A stretch of DNA of 64,000 nt from Faecalicoccus pleomorphus DSM 20574 (GCF_000420345.1 NZ_ATUT01000001.1:124001-188000), one strand, 5' to 3'; positions 43,750-52,918 are shown, numbered from the stretch's first letter. A program made the numbers and translations. Notes: generated by a model from the letters alone, not told the origin.

Positions 43750-44475
43750 ATGGGAAGACATTTTGAAGTTCGTGCTGCTGCTATGCAGAAAACAGCGAAT
43801 CAGAAAGCTAAGATCTATTCAAGATATTCAAAAGAAATTTTGGTAGCTGCCAAAAACGGGGATCCAAACCCGGATATGAACCAGACTTTAAAGAAAGCCA
43901 TTGAACGTGCAAAAGCTAATAACGTTCCGGCAGATGTTATCAAACGTGCGATCGATAAGGCTAAATCCAGTGCCGATGAAAACTATTCGAGCGCCCGTTA
44001 TGAAGGCTTTGGTTCCGGTGGTGGAAGTACCATTATCATTGATTGTTTGACGGATAATCCTAATCGTACGATTGCAAACCTTCGTGCCTGCTTCAACAAA
44101 AGCCATGCGAAATTGGGCGTTGGTGGATCTGTAAGCTTTGGGTATGAACATTTAGGTGTTATCGTAATTCAGTACGATGATGAAGAAGCGATGATGGATT
44201 GTCTGATCAGTAAAGATATCGATCTAAAAGAAATCGAAATTGAAGATGGATATATGACAATTACAGTTGATCCGACACAGTTGGATGATGCCAAAGAAGC
44301 TGTGGAAGAATTGATTCCGGGTGTTAAGTTTGAAGTCCTGGAAAATAAGATGGTTCCAAACGAAACAGTTTCTTTAGAAGGAGAAGATTTGGATTTGTTC
44401 AAACGCCTTGTGACATTGTTGGATGATGTAGATGATGTACAGAACGTATATCATAATGTAGATAATTTAAACTAA
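43750..44475 (+). CDS. yebC: YebC/PmpR-family protein (TACO1-like)
   Basis: This 241-residue protein starts MGRHFEVRAAAMQKTANQKAKIYS and has KAKANNVPADVIKRAIDKAK-like helices and YEGFGSGGGSTIIIDCLTDNPNRT near 85, the family core. YebC proteins were described as transcription regulators and more recently as helpers of ribosomes at proline-rich stretches. The N-terminus is a variant of the usual GHSKWANI motif and resembles the YeeN-like branch. It is followed directly by the T-box leader. Confidence 0.93.
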   Translation: MGRHFEVRAAAMQKTANQKAKIYSRYSKEILVAAKNGDPNPDMNQTLKKAIERAKANNVPADVIKRAIDKAKSSADENYSSARYEGFGSGGGSTIIIDCLTDNPNRTIANLRACFNKSHAKLGVGGSVSFGYEHLGVIVIQYDDEEAMMDCLISKDIDLKEIEIEDGYMTITVDPTQLDDAKEAVEELIPGVKFEVLENKMVPNETVSLEGEDLDLFKRLVTLLDDVDDVQNVYHNVDNLN

Positions 44476-44484
44476 TTCGTTGAA

Positions 44485-44676
44485 GAAGAGAAATCTGTAA
44501 AACAGATGTAGAGAAGATCTGGCTGGTGAAAAGATCGGATGGGTTACAGATGGGACACTTTGGAGAAATCAGTGAAAAGCTGATCGTTGGTCGCGTTAAG
44601 ACATAAGTGCATACACTTTGTGTATGAAGTAAGGTGGTACCGCGTGAAAACGTCCTTATATATAAGGGCGTTTTTT
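44485..44676 (+). ncRNA. T-box riboswitch controlling hisS-aspS
   Basis: The leader has the parts of a T-box element. A stem I apical region carries GGCTGGTGAAAAG (44521-44533); the candidate specifier GGGACACTTT lies at 44552-44560; the T-box sequence AAGGTGGTACCGCG lies at 44631-44644; a terminator stem (CGTCCTTA 44651-44658 with TAAGGGCG 44663-44670) precedes six T. Uncharged tRNA pairing with the specifier and the antiterminator bulge permits read-through. Within GACAC the Asp codon GAC and the His codon CAC overlap. GAC is followed by A, and the antiterminator base after TGG is T, which could wobble with the Asp-tRNA discriminator G but not the His-tRNA C, so Asp is favoured. Confidence 0.92.
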
Positions 44677-44701
44677 ATTTTATAGAAAGAAAGGTGAAAC
44701 T

Positions 44702-46012
44702 ATGTCGTACCAGATACCAAGAGGATGTCAGGATATTCTTCCTGAACAAAGCTTTGCCTGGCAAAGCTTAGAGAGAACATTAAGAGAATTCTGTTATTTG
44801 TATAACTATGATGAGATTCGTACACCAATTTTTGAACACACGAATGTATTTAAAAGAGAAAATGATTCCAGTGATATGGTCAATAAGGAAATGTACACCT
44901 TCAAACTGGAGAACTCAAAAACTTCGTTAACGATTCGTCCGGAAGGAACTGCAGGTGTCGTTCGTTCCTTTGTCGAAAATAAGATGTATGCCAATCCGGA
45001 TCTTCCTGTTAAGTTATATTATATGGGCCCAATGGCAAGACATGAACGCCCGCAAAAGGGAAGACTTCGTATCTTTAATCAGTTTGGCGTAGAATGTCTG
45101 GGAAATAAAAGTCCTTATACGGATGTAGAAACCATTGCTTTGGCTTTTTCTATTTTAAAGGCTTTAGGCTTACAGGACTTAAAGGTTTGTTTGAATACTT
45201 TAGGCGATGATGATTCCAGAGCTAATTACCGACAGGCATTAAAAGATTATTTTGCACCGTATAAAGAGGAATTATGCTCGGATTGTAAACGTCGTTATGA
45301 ACAAAATCCTTTGCGTATTTTAGACTGTAAAGTGGATAAAGACAAAGAGTGCATGAAACATGTACCAAAAATGAAAGATTACTTAAACGAGGAAAGTAAG
45401 TCTTATTTTGATACAGTTTGTGCATTATTGGATGAACTGGAGATTCCCTATGAAATTGATGATCAGCTGGTGCGTGGTTTAGATTACTATACACACACTG
45501 TATTTGAGATCGTTTCTTTGAATAAAGAAATGGGCGCACAATCCACTGTTTTGGCAGGGGGCCGCTATGATGGTTTAATTCCATATTTTGGTGGACCGGA
45601 AGCCATGAGCGGTATCGGTTGGGCCTTAGGAATGGAGCGTTTACTGATTGCTTTGGAAGCAGAAGGGATCGAACTGGGACAAAAACCGGATCTGGATGTC
45701 TTTGTGATGTGTCTGGATGAAGAAGCCAGAACTTATGCCTTTAAAGCCCTAACAGAACTAAGAGCCTATGGATATCGCTGTGAAATGGATATGTTAGGAC
45801 GTGGTTTTAAAGGACAGTTTAAGGCAGCGGATCGAAGTCATGCACAATTTGCCTTGTTGTTGGGAAATAAGGAAGCACTGGATCAAACGATCACGATCAA
45901 AAACCTGAAAGAGAAAACACAGGAAACAATTGCGCGTGAAGCGTTGATTGGCTATGTGGATGCCCACATGGAAGAAGAACATGAACTTCATCATCAGGAG
46001 GAAGAGGAATGA
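44702..46012 (+). CDS. hisS: Histidyl-tRNA synthetase
   Basis: This 436-residue class II synthetase charges tRNA-His. Motif 1 follows IPRGCQDILPEQSFAW; motif 2 is near YYMGPMARHERPQKGRLRIFNQFGVE; the histidine-binding LVRGLDYYTHTVFEIV lies near 260 and motif 3 in GIGWALGMERLLIAL near 305. The C-terminal anticodon-binding domain is complete. It is under T-box control and overlaps aspS by 4 bases (ATGA). Confidence 0.97.
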   Translation: MSYQIPRGCQDILPEQSFAWQSLERTLREFCYLYNYDEIRTPIFEHTNVFKRENDSSDMVNKEMYTFKLENSKTSLTIRPEGTAGVVRSFVENKMYANPDLPVKLYYMGPMARHERPQKGRLRIFNQFGVECLGNKSPYTDVETIALAFSILKALGLQDLKVCLNTLGDDDSRANYRQALKDYFAPYKEELCSDCKRRYEQNPLRILDCKVDKDKECMKHVPKMKDYLNEESKSYFDTVCALLDELEIPYEIDDQLVRGLDYYTHTVFEIVSLNKEMGAQSTVLAGGRYDGLIPYFGGPEAMSGIGWALGMERLLIALEAEGIELGQKPDLDVFVMCLDEEARTYAFKALTELRAYGYRCEMDMLGRGFKGQFKAADRSHAQFALLLGNKEALDQTITIKNLKEKTQETIAREALIGYVDAHMEEEHELHHQEEEE

Positions 46013-47766
46013 AACGAACACATTCAAACGGAGAACTTCGACTAAGCCATGTCGGTCAGCACGTGGATTTAGTCGGATGGGTTTCTAAAAAAAGAAACTT
46101 CGGACAGTTAAACTTTATTGATTTGCGTGATCGCAGTGGAATTTGCCAGCTGCTTTTTGATGAAACATTTAGTGAGACTTTAAAAAATGTGCGTAACGAA
46201 TATGTATTATCGGTTTCCGGAACTGTCGTAGAACGTAAGGATAAAAATCCGGATTTGGCAACCGGCGATATTGAAGTACAGGTCGATCAAGTAACGGTTG
46301 TGAATGAGGCAAAAACGACACCTTTGATCATTGCCGATGAAACCGATGCTTTAGAAGATACACGCTTAGAGTATCGTTATTTGGATCTAAGACGTCCGAT
46401 TATGCAAAAGAAATTGATGATGCGTCATCAGATTACACGAAGTATGCGTGATTACTTAGACAACCATGCCTTTATTGAAATTGAAACACCAATGCTAGGA
46501 AAAAGTACACCAGAAGGAGCTCGTGACTATTTAGTGCCAAGCCGCGTACATCCGGGAAGTTTCTATGCATTACCACAATCACCACAGCTTTATAAACAGC
46601 TTTTAATGATCAGTGGCTTTGAGCGCTATTATCAGTTTGCCCGCTGTTTTCGTGATGAAGATTTAAGAGCCGATCGTCAAACCGACTTTACACAGGTTGA
46701 TATTGAAACCAGCTTCTTAACTGAAAACGAAATTTTGACCATGATGGAAGAAATGATGAAAAAGCTGATGAAGGAAGTAAAAGGGTTGGATATTGAAACG
46801 CCATTCCTACGTTTGACTTATAAAGAGGCAATGAATCGTTATGGTAGTGATAAACCAGACAATCGATTTGGATTGGAGCTGCAGGAAATCACATCTATTT
46901 TTGAACATACGGAATTCGGTGTCTTTAAATCGGTTGTCGAAGCAAAAGGAAGTATCAAAGCCATTGTTGTACCAGATTTTGCCCATATCACCAGAAAACA
47001 AATCGATGCCTTTACTAACCTTGCGAAAAAGAACGGAGCCAAAGGGCTTGTAGTCTTAAAGGCCGTGGATCAGGATTTGACCGGTTCGGCTCGTAAATTC
47101 TTATCAGATGACGAAGTAAAAGCATTATACGAAACTTTAAATCTGAAGGATCAGGATTGTGTATTTATCGTTAGTGATACATGGTCTAGGACTTGCACTG
47201 TTCTTGGTGCTCTGCGTAATGAAATCGGCCAGCAGCTGGGCTTAAAGAAAAAGAATGAATTCTCATTCTTGTGGGTTACGGAATTTCCAATGTTTGAGTA
47301 TTCGGAAGAGTTAGGACGTTATCAGGCACTCCATCATCCATTTACACAGCCAATGGAAGAAGATATTCCTTTACTGGATACGGATATTGAGACGGTTCGT
47401 GCCAATGCCTACGATATCATCTTAAACGGCTATGAATTAGGTGGAGGAAGTCTTCGTATCTATGACAACAAGCTGCAGGAGAAAATCTTTGAATTGTTAG
47501 GTTTTACTGAAGAACAAATCAAAGATAAATTCGGGTTCTTTATCGATGCCTTCCAATATGGTACACCACCACATGGAGGATTGGCCTTTGGTTTGGATCG
47601 TATTGCGATGATTTTAACAGAAAGTGACTCCATTCGTGATGTTATCGCATTCCCGAAAAATGCCAATGCGAAATGTCCGATGTCCAAAGCACCGACACCG
47701 GTTGATCCGGCACAGTTAAAAGAGTTGCACATTCAGATTACAGAAAAAGAAAAAACAGAAGATTAA
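46009..47766 (+). CDS. aspS: Aspartyl-tRNA synthetase
   Basis: This 585-residue bacterial-type enzyme has an N-terminal OB-fold for the anticodon (residues 1-105), the class II core with RYLDLRRPIMQKK near 125, FARCFRDEDLRADRQTDFTQVD near 210 and GLAFGLDRIAMIL near 525, and the bacterial GAD insertion domain. It is translated together with hisS. Whether it is discriminating or also charges tRNA-Asn is not settled by sequence alone. Confidence 0.97.
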   Translation: MKRTHSNGELRLSHVGQHVDLVGWVSKKRNFGQLNFIDLRDRSGICQLLFDETFSETLKNVRNEYVLSVSGTVVERKDKNPDLATGDIEVQVDQVTVVNEAKTTPLIIADETDALEDTRLEYRYLDLRRPIMQKKLMMRHQITRSMRDYLDNHAFIEIETPMLGKSTPEGARDYLVPSRVHPGSFYALPQSPQLYKQLLMISGFERYYQFARCFRDEDLRADRQTDFTQVDIETSFLTENEILTMMEEMMKKLMKEVKGLDIETPFLRLTYKEAMNRYGSDKPDNRFGLELQEITSIFEHTEFGVFKSVVEAKGSIKAIVVPDFAHITRKQIDAFTNLAKKNGAKGLVVLKAVDQDLTGSARKFLSDDEVKALYETLNLKDQDCVFIVSDTWSRTCTVLGALRNEIGQQLGLKKKNEFSFLWVTEFPMFEYSEELGRYQALHHPFTQPMEEDIPLLDTDIETVRANAYDIILNGYELGGGSLRIYDNKLQEKIFELLGFTEEQIKDKFGFFIDAFQYGTPPHGGLAFGLDRIAMILTESDSIRDVIAFPKNANAKCPMSKAPTPVDPAQLKELHIQITEKEKTED

Positions 47767-47776
47767 TGCATCATAT

Positions 47777-47818
47777 AAGACACAAGCAATTACATTACGT
47801 AATGCTTGTGTCTTTCTT
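47777..47818 (+). terminator. Intrinsic terminator of hisS-aspS
   Basis: AAGACACAAGCA (47777-47788) pairs perfectly with TGCTTGTGTCTT (47803-47814), followed by TCTTTATTC. Confidence 0.8.
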
Positions 47819-48344
47819 TATTCTTTCTTTTCGCGTAAAGCCAACGCAATATCACATAATGAAGCCATGCTGAGATCGTTCTTTTATTTCTTTTGTGTCC
47901 ATTCCATGGCAAGGATCAAAAAAGTTCCGGCATAGATGCTTTGAAAGTATTTTCGAAGAGTACATCAGGGAATCCGTCAAAGTTCATTTATTGATTTAGA
48001 GCAAGGATTATCTGTTCTTTCATCTTCGCATAAAACTGTTGAAGACCGTGTGGTCCTCATAGTGTGTTGAGAGCATCTTTATATTGAACAAAATAGGAAA
48101 ACCAGCTGTGAATCTACGCGGCATGTTCTGTTTTTGAATCCGTAGCCTGATGAAATTTGTTGATCAGATAACATTCCAAACGCTTAATCATATCATTGAT
48201 GTCTGTAAAATACTGATAGAAGGTACTACGGCTGATATAGTCAGTTTGACAATGTTCTTTGACACGATTCTGGTCAATATCTATTGTTTTGGCTATATAA
48301 ATCAAAATATGGACAATTTATATGATCGTTTCTTTGTTTTTCAT
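47818..48344 (-). pseudogene. Decayed TetR-family regulator
   Basis: The gene kept its ribosome site (AAAGGAG, 5 bases before the ATG at 48344) but is broken throughout. After MKNKETII there is a stop, and the frame shifts to reach IDIDQNRVKEHCQTDYISRS followed by TFYQYFTDINDMIKRLE, a clear TetR helix-turn-helix. Further stops and shifts follow. Near the end GTFLILAMEWTQKK is followed by a stop, and then by KNDLSMASLCDIALALREKKE with a proper stop at 47818. The full length would be about 175-190 residues, normal for TetR. It diverges from the flavodoxin pseudogene and probably once controlled it. Confidence 0.8.
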
Positions 48345-48444
48345 GGTAACTCCTTTAAAAATGAACATTTAAAAAAAGTGATCTTTGTTTCAGTAAAACA
48401 ACTTGATACAGTAATCGTAATGATTTTTTTATGGAGTATGCAAT

Positions 48445-49140
48445 ATGTCAAAAAAGATTGTGGCTTTTTCTGTAGGAAAGGTCAATAGAGATACAGAAAC
48501 GTATATAAAAATCGCTTTAGCAAAAGCACAGAAAATGGCTTGTGGGGTCGAGCTGATTCGGTTAAACCGTTGTGATCTACGACTTTGTAAAGCATGTGGC
48601 CATATCCCTTATATGAAAAAAAGGTTGTAAGGGTGTATTTTGAAAGATGATGGTGCCTGACTTGCCGAAAAGTTTTTTTGAGTGCGATGGATTCCTTTTA
48701 GGATCACCAGATTGGGTTTTAGGGTCTGCCGGTGTCATATCGGATTTTAGAGATCGTATTTTTTGGCCCAAGGACGAATGTAGCGGCTCATGCGTTGTAT
48801 GGAGAGCCATAGTGCATCCGGAAGTTGATTTAAAAAAAGTTATCTTTATGAAACGCCTCAAGAAGTAGCCTACCCAGATTATCATCACACTCTAAGGATT
48901 GCCAAATCGGGTCGTGATTATGTCGAATGTGCAATCTGTGGACGGAAGGATTATATCTGTATGGAAGAAAGTAAAATTCGTTATACTTGGCCGGAGGATA
49001 ACAGTGATCGTTTAACGGTTTTAGGAACGTTCAAACAAATGCGCAAAATCGCTTGCCACTCTCAGGAAATCTTTGGTTCTTTAAAGAATTCCATAAAGGA
49101 AGAATATATAGCTTATAAAGCAAAAAAAACGATTTTGTGG
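48445..49140 (+). pseudogene. Decayed flavodoxin-fold NAD(P)H oxidoreductase
   Basis: The start is intact (MSKKIVAFSVGKVNRDTETY). A frameshift follows PYMKKRL near 48627; GCILKDDGA is followed by an in-frame TGA near 48650; a further shift lies in the T run at 48673-48679; then CDGFLLGSP and SDFRDRIF continue the family, GPRTNVAAHALYGEP is followed by a TAG, and a large internal deletion joins to YETPQEVAYPDYHHTLRIAK. The Cys pair ECAICGRKDYIC suggests the C-terminal zinc-ribbon seen in some members of this family. At least five lesions mean the gene is dead. The 3' limit is approximate. Confidence 0.75.
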
Positions 49141-49496
49141 TTCGTCTACCAAAAAATAAATTTTAACGGTGAAAAGGAGATAAACATAGCCGTTCTAAAA
49201 TGTCAAGACTTGCTTTATTTGTCAAAGTCGGCTATGATGAAACTGCCCAAGGACAACGCATTTTTCCTACACTTTGAGATAAGGGAGACCGGACGTTGTT
49301 ATTTTGTGTTGAAGACCCGCTACGAGTGGGGATCCTAAGACTTAACACAGGTCACCCACCTGTACACACAGGGAAAGATCTCAGCTCCTTGGGACTTTTT
49401 TTATAAAATAAGGGATAGATTATATACAAGGAACTATACGACATAAATAATGTCAAATTATGATTTATACTGAAATCATAGAAAGAAGGTATATTC
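49141..49496 (+). other. Degenerate intergenic DNA
   Basis: No gene was recognised here. A 125-residue frame spanning 48961-49338 is partly the tail of the oxidoreductase pseudogene and partly sequence I cannot place. A short CCTGT-ACAC-ACAGG hairpin at about 49361-49374 and seven T at 49396-49402 look like the remains of a terminator. The last 50 bases lead to the small gene at 49497. Confidence 0.5.
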
Positions 49497-49646
49497 ATGA
49501 GTGAAATTTTTACCTGTATGATGATCGATCCCTATTTTTGTATTTTAGCCGTTTTACAGTTTCTATCCTGGATTGGCTTTGGAGTAACTACGATATGTGG
49601 TATACATAAAGTATTGTTTGACAGAAAAGATGAATGTTATGAATAG
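49497..49646 (+). CDS. Small membrane protein, 49 aa
   Basis: This frame starts MSEIFTCMMIDPYFCILAVL and ends FDRKDECYE. GAAAGAAGG lies 6-8 bases before the ATG at 49497. Residues about 11-35 are hydrophobic and form one likely transmembrane helix; four cysteines are present. Its last 8 bases overlap the start of the HD-domain gene, which lacks a good ribosome site, so this frame may couple translation to it. I recognise no family. It could also be chance sequence at the edge of the decayed region. Confidence 0.5.
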   Translation: MSEIFTCMMIDPYFCILAVLQFLSWIGFGVTTICGIHKVLFDRKDECYE

Positions 49647-50220
49647 AAAAGAAGAATTTATCGAAACGTATAAAACACATATTCAACGCGATGGCGCGCA
49701 AGAATTCTTAGATTATTTATGCAGTGCCAAATCTGATTTTTTCACAGCACCTGCCAGTACTCGCTTTCATGGCAATTATCCCGGAGGTTTGGTAGAACAT
49801 AGTCTGAACGTGTTCAGCTGTTTAAAGGATTATCTGAGCCGAAACCGGGTCAAGGATGTATATGGCATGGAATACAGTGATGAATCCATTGCGATTGTCA
49901 GCTTACTTCATGATGTCTGTAAGATCAACGTCTATAAAGAAAGCGTTCGGAATAAAAAAGTCAATGGAGAATGGGTGCAGGTGCCTTTCTATGAATTCGA
50001 GGATAAAATGCCTTATGGGCATGGAGAGAAAAGTGTATATATGATCACTCCGTTTATGAAGCTGTCCCGGGAAGAAGCGTTTGCGATTCGATATCATATG
50101 GGCTTCTCCAATGATGATCCAGCTAAAAATGTCGGCTATACCTTCGAACATTTTCCCTTGGCGTTTGCGTTAAGTACAGCGGATATGGAAGCTACTTATT
50201 TTTGTGATGAACAACGATAA
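49639..50220 (+). CDS. HD-domain hydrolase
   Basis: This 193-residue protein has an HD metal-dependent phosphohydrolase pattern: FHGNYPGGLVEHSLNVF near 45 with the first His, IVSLLHDVCKINVY near 88 with the His-Asp pair, and FAIRYHMGFSNDD near 155 with further ligands. The start at 49639 (MNRKEEF) is preferred to 49597 because the upstream residues overlap the small membrane gene and have no ribosome site. The substrate is unknown; HD proteins hydrolyse nucleotides, cyclic nucleotides or phosphomonoesters. Confidence 0.85.
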   Translation: MNRKEEFIETYKTHIQRDGAQEFLDYLCSAKSDFFTAPASTRFHGNYPGGLVEHSLNVFSCLKDYLSRNRVKDVYGMEYSDESIAIVSLLHDVCKINVYKESVRNKKVNGEWVQVPFYEFEDKMPYGHGEKSVYMITPFMKLSREEAFAIRYHMGFSNDDPAKNVGYTFEHFPLAFALSTADMEATYFCDEQR

Positions 50221-50247
50221 AACTCCGATAAACTCGGAGTTTTTTTA
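50219..50247. terminator. Intrinsic terminator between HD gene and ttcA
   Basis: AAAACTCCGA (50219-50228) pairs perfectly with TCGGAGTTTT (50234-50243) around TAAAC, followed by further T. The stem overlaps the HD stop codon; it may also act on the convergent ttcA transcript. Confidence 0.8.
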
Positions 50248-50274
50248 AGATATCTCTTTAAAAATATTTTAATA

Positions 50275-51030
50275 TCATATAGTCATATCTTTAAATTCAG
50301 AGTTCTCTTTTTTCCATAAGGACAGTTGTTCCTGATTGGCTAGAGCGTTTAGAAAGTTATCCTGCGCCTGCGGAAATTGACGATAAAACTGATGCAGGAT
50401 GTCTTTCATTTGCTGGCGTTGGGTAACACCATCATTAGGACAAACTCTTCGAACAGCGGGTATCTGATTATTCTTACAAATATCAATGATTTCCTGTTCT
50501 TTTAAATAGATCATCGGTCGAATCATATACATATTCATTCTTGACATATACTGTTTTGGTTGAAAAGTGGCAATCTTTGAGCCATGAACCATATTCAACA
50601 ACAAGGTTTCGATTGCATCATCGCCATGATGTCCCAAGGCAATCTTGTTGCAGCCAAACTCTTTGGCTTTATCAAACAATACTCCCTTTTTTAAAGTGGA
50701 ACAAAGGGAACATTGAATCTTTCCTTTGTTGTTGGGGTGTAATTTAAGAATATCAAAAATTTTTGTCTTTTCGATATGAAGATCAAGATTATATTGCTTG
50801 GCAAAATCCTTCATCTTTTCATGCTCAAAGTCTTCAAAACCTACATCAACATGAATTCCGCAAAGTGAAAAGGGATGAGGGGCAAATTTTTGATACATCG
50901 ATAAGGCGACAAACAACAACATGCTGTCTTTTCCACCGCTGAGGGCCACACAAATCTTATCGTTGTCTTCTATCAAACCAAAGTCTTGATCCGCTTTGCG
51001 GATCGCACGTAACACAGACTGAATTTTCAT
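50275..51030 (-). CDS. ttcA: TtcA-like tRNA thiolation protein
   Basis: This 251-residue PP-loop ATPase has KICVALSGGKDSMLLFVAL near 26 for ATP adenylation, and the Cys pair in IQCSLCSTLKKGVLF near 110 expected to hold an iron-sulfur cluster or carry sulfur. GHHGDDAIETLLLNMVHG near 135 completes the TtcA pattern. TtcA makes 2-thiocytidine at tRNA position 32. Some Firmicute homologues act on other positions, so the target base is inferred. Confidence 0.88.
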   Translation of the reverse strand: MKIQSVLRAIRKADQDFGLIEDNDKICVALSGGKDSMLLFVALSMYQKFAPHPFSLCGIHVDVGFEDFEHEKMKDFAKQYNLDLHIEKTKIFDILKLHPNNKGKIQCSLCSTLKKGVLFDKAKEFGCNKIALGHHGDDAIETLLLNMVHGSKIATFQPKQYMSRMNMYMIRPMIYLKEQEIIDICKNNQIPAVRRVCPNDGVTQRQQMKDILHQFYRQFPQAQDNFLNALANQEQLSLWKKENSEFKDMTI

Positions 51031-51064
51031 AAAGTTTTCCTTTCTTTCTTTGGCATTATATCAT

Positions 51065-51093
51065 TTGCATAACAATTTAAAAATAAGTACAAT
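51065..51093 (+). promoter_or_regulatory. Promoter of truB-ribF
   Basis: TTGCAT (51065-51070), 17 bases, then TACAAT (51088-51093). The start codon at 51110 is only about 10 bases from the expected transcription start, so the leader would be little more than the AAGGTGA ribosome site. Confidence 0.6.
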
Positions 51094-51109
51094 GGACTAA
51101 GGTGATGAA

Positions 51110-51940
51110 ATGGATGGAATTTTGATCGTAAATAAACCGGCAGGCATGACCAGCCATGATGTGGTCAATCGTTTACGTAAAATTTTACAAACCAAAAAAA
51201 TTGGACATACAGGAACCTTAGATCCACAGGCTACCGGTGTTTTAGTGGTACTGGTAGGAAAAGCTTGTAAGATATTACAATTTTTAAACGATACTGATAA
51301 AACGTATCGAGCCGGTATTCAACTGGGATATGCAACGGATACCATGGATGTCTTTGGAAATATCACACAGGAAAAAGAAGTGAACTTAGACTTTGATTTT
51401 GAAGAAGTATTGAAAACCTTTCAAGGCAAGATTTCTCAGCTTGTACCGATGACATCCGCAAAGAAGATCCACGGCAAAAAGCTGATGGAATATCAAAGAC
51501 AAAATATTGAGATCGATCCAATCTATCAGGATGTTGAAATTTATTCGATTCGTGCTTTAAATGTGCAAGACCTTACCTTTGAAGTACATTGTTCCAGTGG
51601 TACTTATGTTCGAAGCATTTGTTATGAATTTGCGAAAAAGACAAATAATGAAGGGTGTATGAAAAGCCTGGATCGCATACGTGTGGGGCGCTTTTCCATT
51701 GAGCAGGCACAAAGCTTGGAAGAAATCGAAGTCTTGCCCCGTTTTTATCCGATCGAGGATTTAATTTCCCACATTCCACGCATTGATATGGACGATGTAC
51801 AAGATGTGCTGCATGGTAAAAAGCTGTACATTTCCAATCAAACATCGGATTTGATCTGTATCTATCATCAACAAAAACCGCTTGCCATCTATGAAAGAGT
51901 CGATGGCGATTTATATGCATCTAAAAGGGGGTTATGGTAA
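51110..51940 (+). CDS. truB: tRNA pseudouridine-55 synthase
   Basis: This 276-residue enzyme makes pseudouridine 55 in the T-loop of tRNA. MDGILIVNKPAGMTSHDVVNRLR opens the protein and KIGHTGTLDPQATGVL near 30 holds the catalytic Asp. YVRSICYEFAKK near 165 is the family RS(I/L) motif. The stop codon overlaps the start of ribF. Confidence 0.96.
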   Translation: MDGILIVNKPAGMTSHDVVNRLRKILQTKKIGHTGTLDPQATGVLVVLVGKACKILQFLNDTDKTYRAGIQLGYATDTMDVFGNITQEKEVNLDFDFEEVLKTFQGKISQLVPMTSAKKIHGKKLMEYQRQNIEIDPIYQDVEIYSIRALNVQDLTFEVHCSSGTYVRSICYEFAKKTNNEGCMKSLDRIRVGRFSIEQAQSLEEIEVLPRFYPIEDLISHIPRIDMDDVQDVLHGKKLYISNQTSDLICIYHQQKPLAIYERVDGDLYASKRGLW

Positions 51941-52893
51941 TGCAGGTATATACGATTGATCATAATGCATTACCACGCTTGGAAGATAGCGTTGCCTGCA
52001 TCGGTTTTTTCGATGGCTTTCATAAAGGCCATCAAGCTTTGGTAAAGACTTGTAAACAAGAGGCAAAAAAGCGGGGACTGTTAAGTGCCATCATTACCTT
52101 TGATCCCGATCCCTGGGTGTTATTTTATCCTACGCGAGTCATTGAACATATCACGCCTTTAGAGGATAAAATCGAACTGGCCGGCCATATGGGTATTGAT
52201 GCTTTTTATATTCTGAAGTTTACCAGAGACTTTGCTTCGCTAGATACATCGCAGTTTCATGCGCTTCTTTCCAATCTGCATGTTAAATCACTGGTCTGTG
52301 GTTTTGATTTTCGATATGCAATCAAGAATGAAGGAAATACTGATACGCTTCTAAAACAAGATCTTTTTTCCGTTCATGTGGTCGATGCGATCTTAGATCC
52401 GATTGAAAAGATTTCCAGCACACGAATTGAAACAGCCTTAAAAGAGGGACGAGTATTTGATGCGGCCCAAATGCTGGGCTATGGGTATTCAATCGAGGGA
52501 ATAGTTGAACATGGATATCATCGTGGTACTTCTTTACTACAGATTCCGACAGCCAATCTAAAGTTGTCCAGAGAATTTATCGTACCTTATGGCGGTGTCT
52601 ATGCAGGTCTGAGCCACTATAAAGGCGCGTTTTATCCAACTATGATCAATATTGGCACCAATCCAACATTTAAAAATAAAAATATGAGTATAGAGGCTCA
52701 TCTGATTTCCTTTTATGGTGATTTATATGGACAAACATTGCGTTTATTCTTTATCGATCGCATTCGTCCGGAACAGCGCTTTGATGGAATCGATGCACTA
52801 AAAAGCCAGCTTCACCATGATATAGATGAAACATTGTCTTTGTTACAGAAACAGAAAGAGGTTGTCGAAAATACTTATCGGCTTTGGGGATAA
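51940..52893 (+). CDS. ribF: Bifunctional riboflavin kinase / FAD synthetase
   Basis: This 317-residue enzyme turns riboflavin to FMN and FAD. The N-terminal nucleotidyltransferase domain has CIGFFDGFHKGHQALV near 25 and KISSTRIETALKEG near 155; the C-terminal kinase domain has GTSLLQIPTANL near 200 and the NIGTNPTF motif near 240. The ATG at 51940 is chosen because GGGGG lies 8 bases upstream; the ATG at 51934 is too close to it. Confidence 0.94.
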   Translation: MQVYTIDHNALPRLEDSVACIGFFDGFHKGHQALVKTCKQEAKKRGLLSAIITFDPDPWVLFYPTRVIEHITPLEDKIELAGHMGIDAFYILKFTRDFASLDTSQFHALLSNLHVKSLVCGFDFRYAIKNEGNTDTLLKQDLFSVHVVDAILDPIEKISSTRIETALKEGRVFDAAQMLGYGYSIEGIVEHGYHRGTSLLQIPTANLKLSREFIVPYGGVYAGLSHYKGAFYPTMINIGTNPTFKNKNMSIEAHLISFYGDLYGQTLRLFFIDRIRPEQRFDGIDALKSQLHHDIDETLSLLQKQKEVVENTYRLWG

Positions 52894-52918
52894 AGGACTT
52901 TCAGTAATGCTTGAATTT

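Noticed and set aside
48445-49338. Three or four small hypothetical genes on the plus strand
   Set aside because: Translation in all three frames gives consecutive pieces of one flavodoxin-fold protein, so they are fragments of a pseudogene.
49355-49402. Intrinsic terminator after the pseudogene
   Set aside because: The CCTGT/ACAGG hairpin is 22 bases from the T run and the sequence next to the T run pairs poorly, so a working terminator is not supported.
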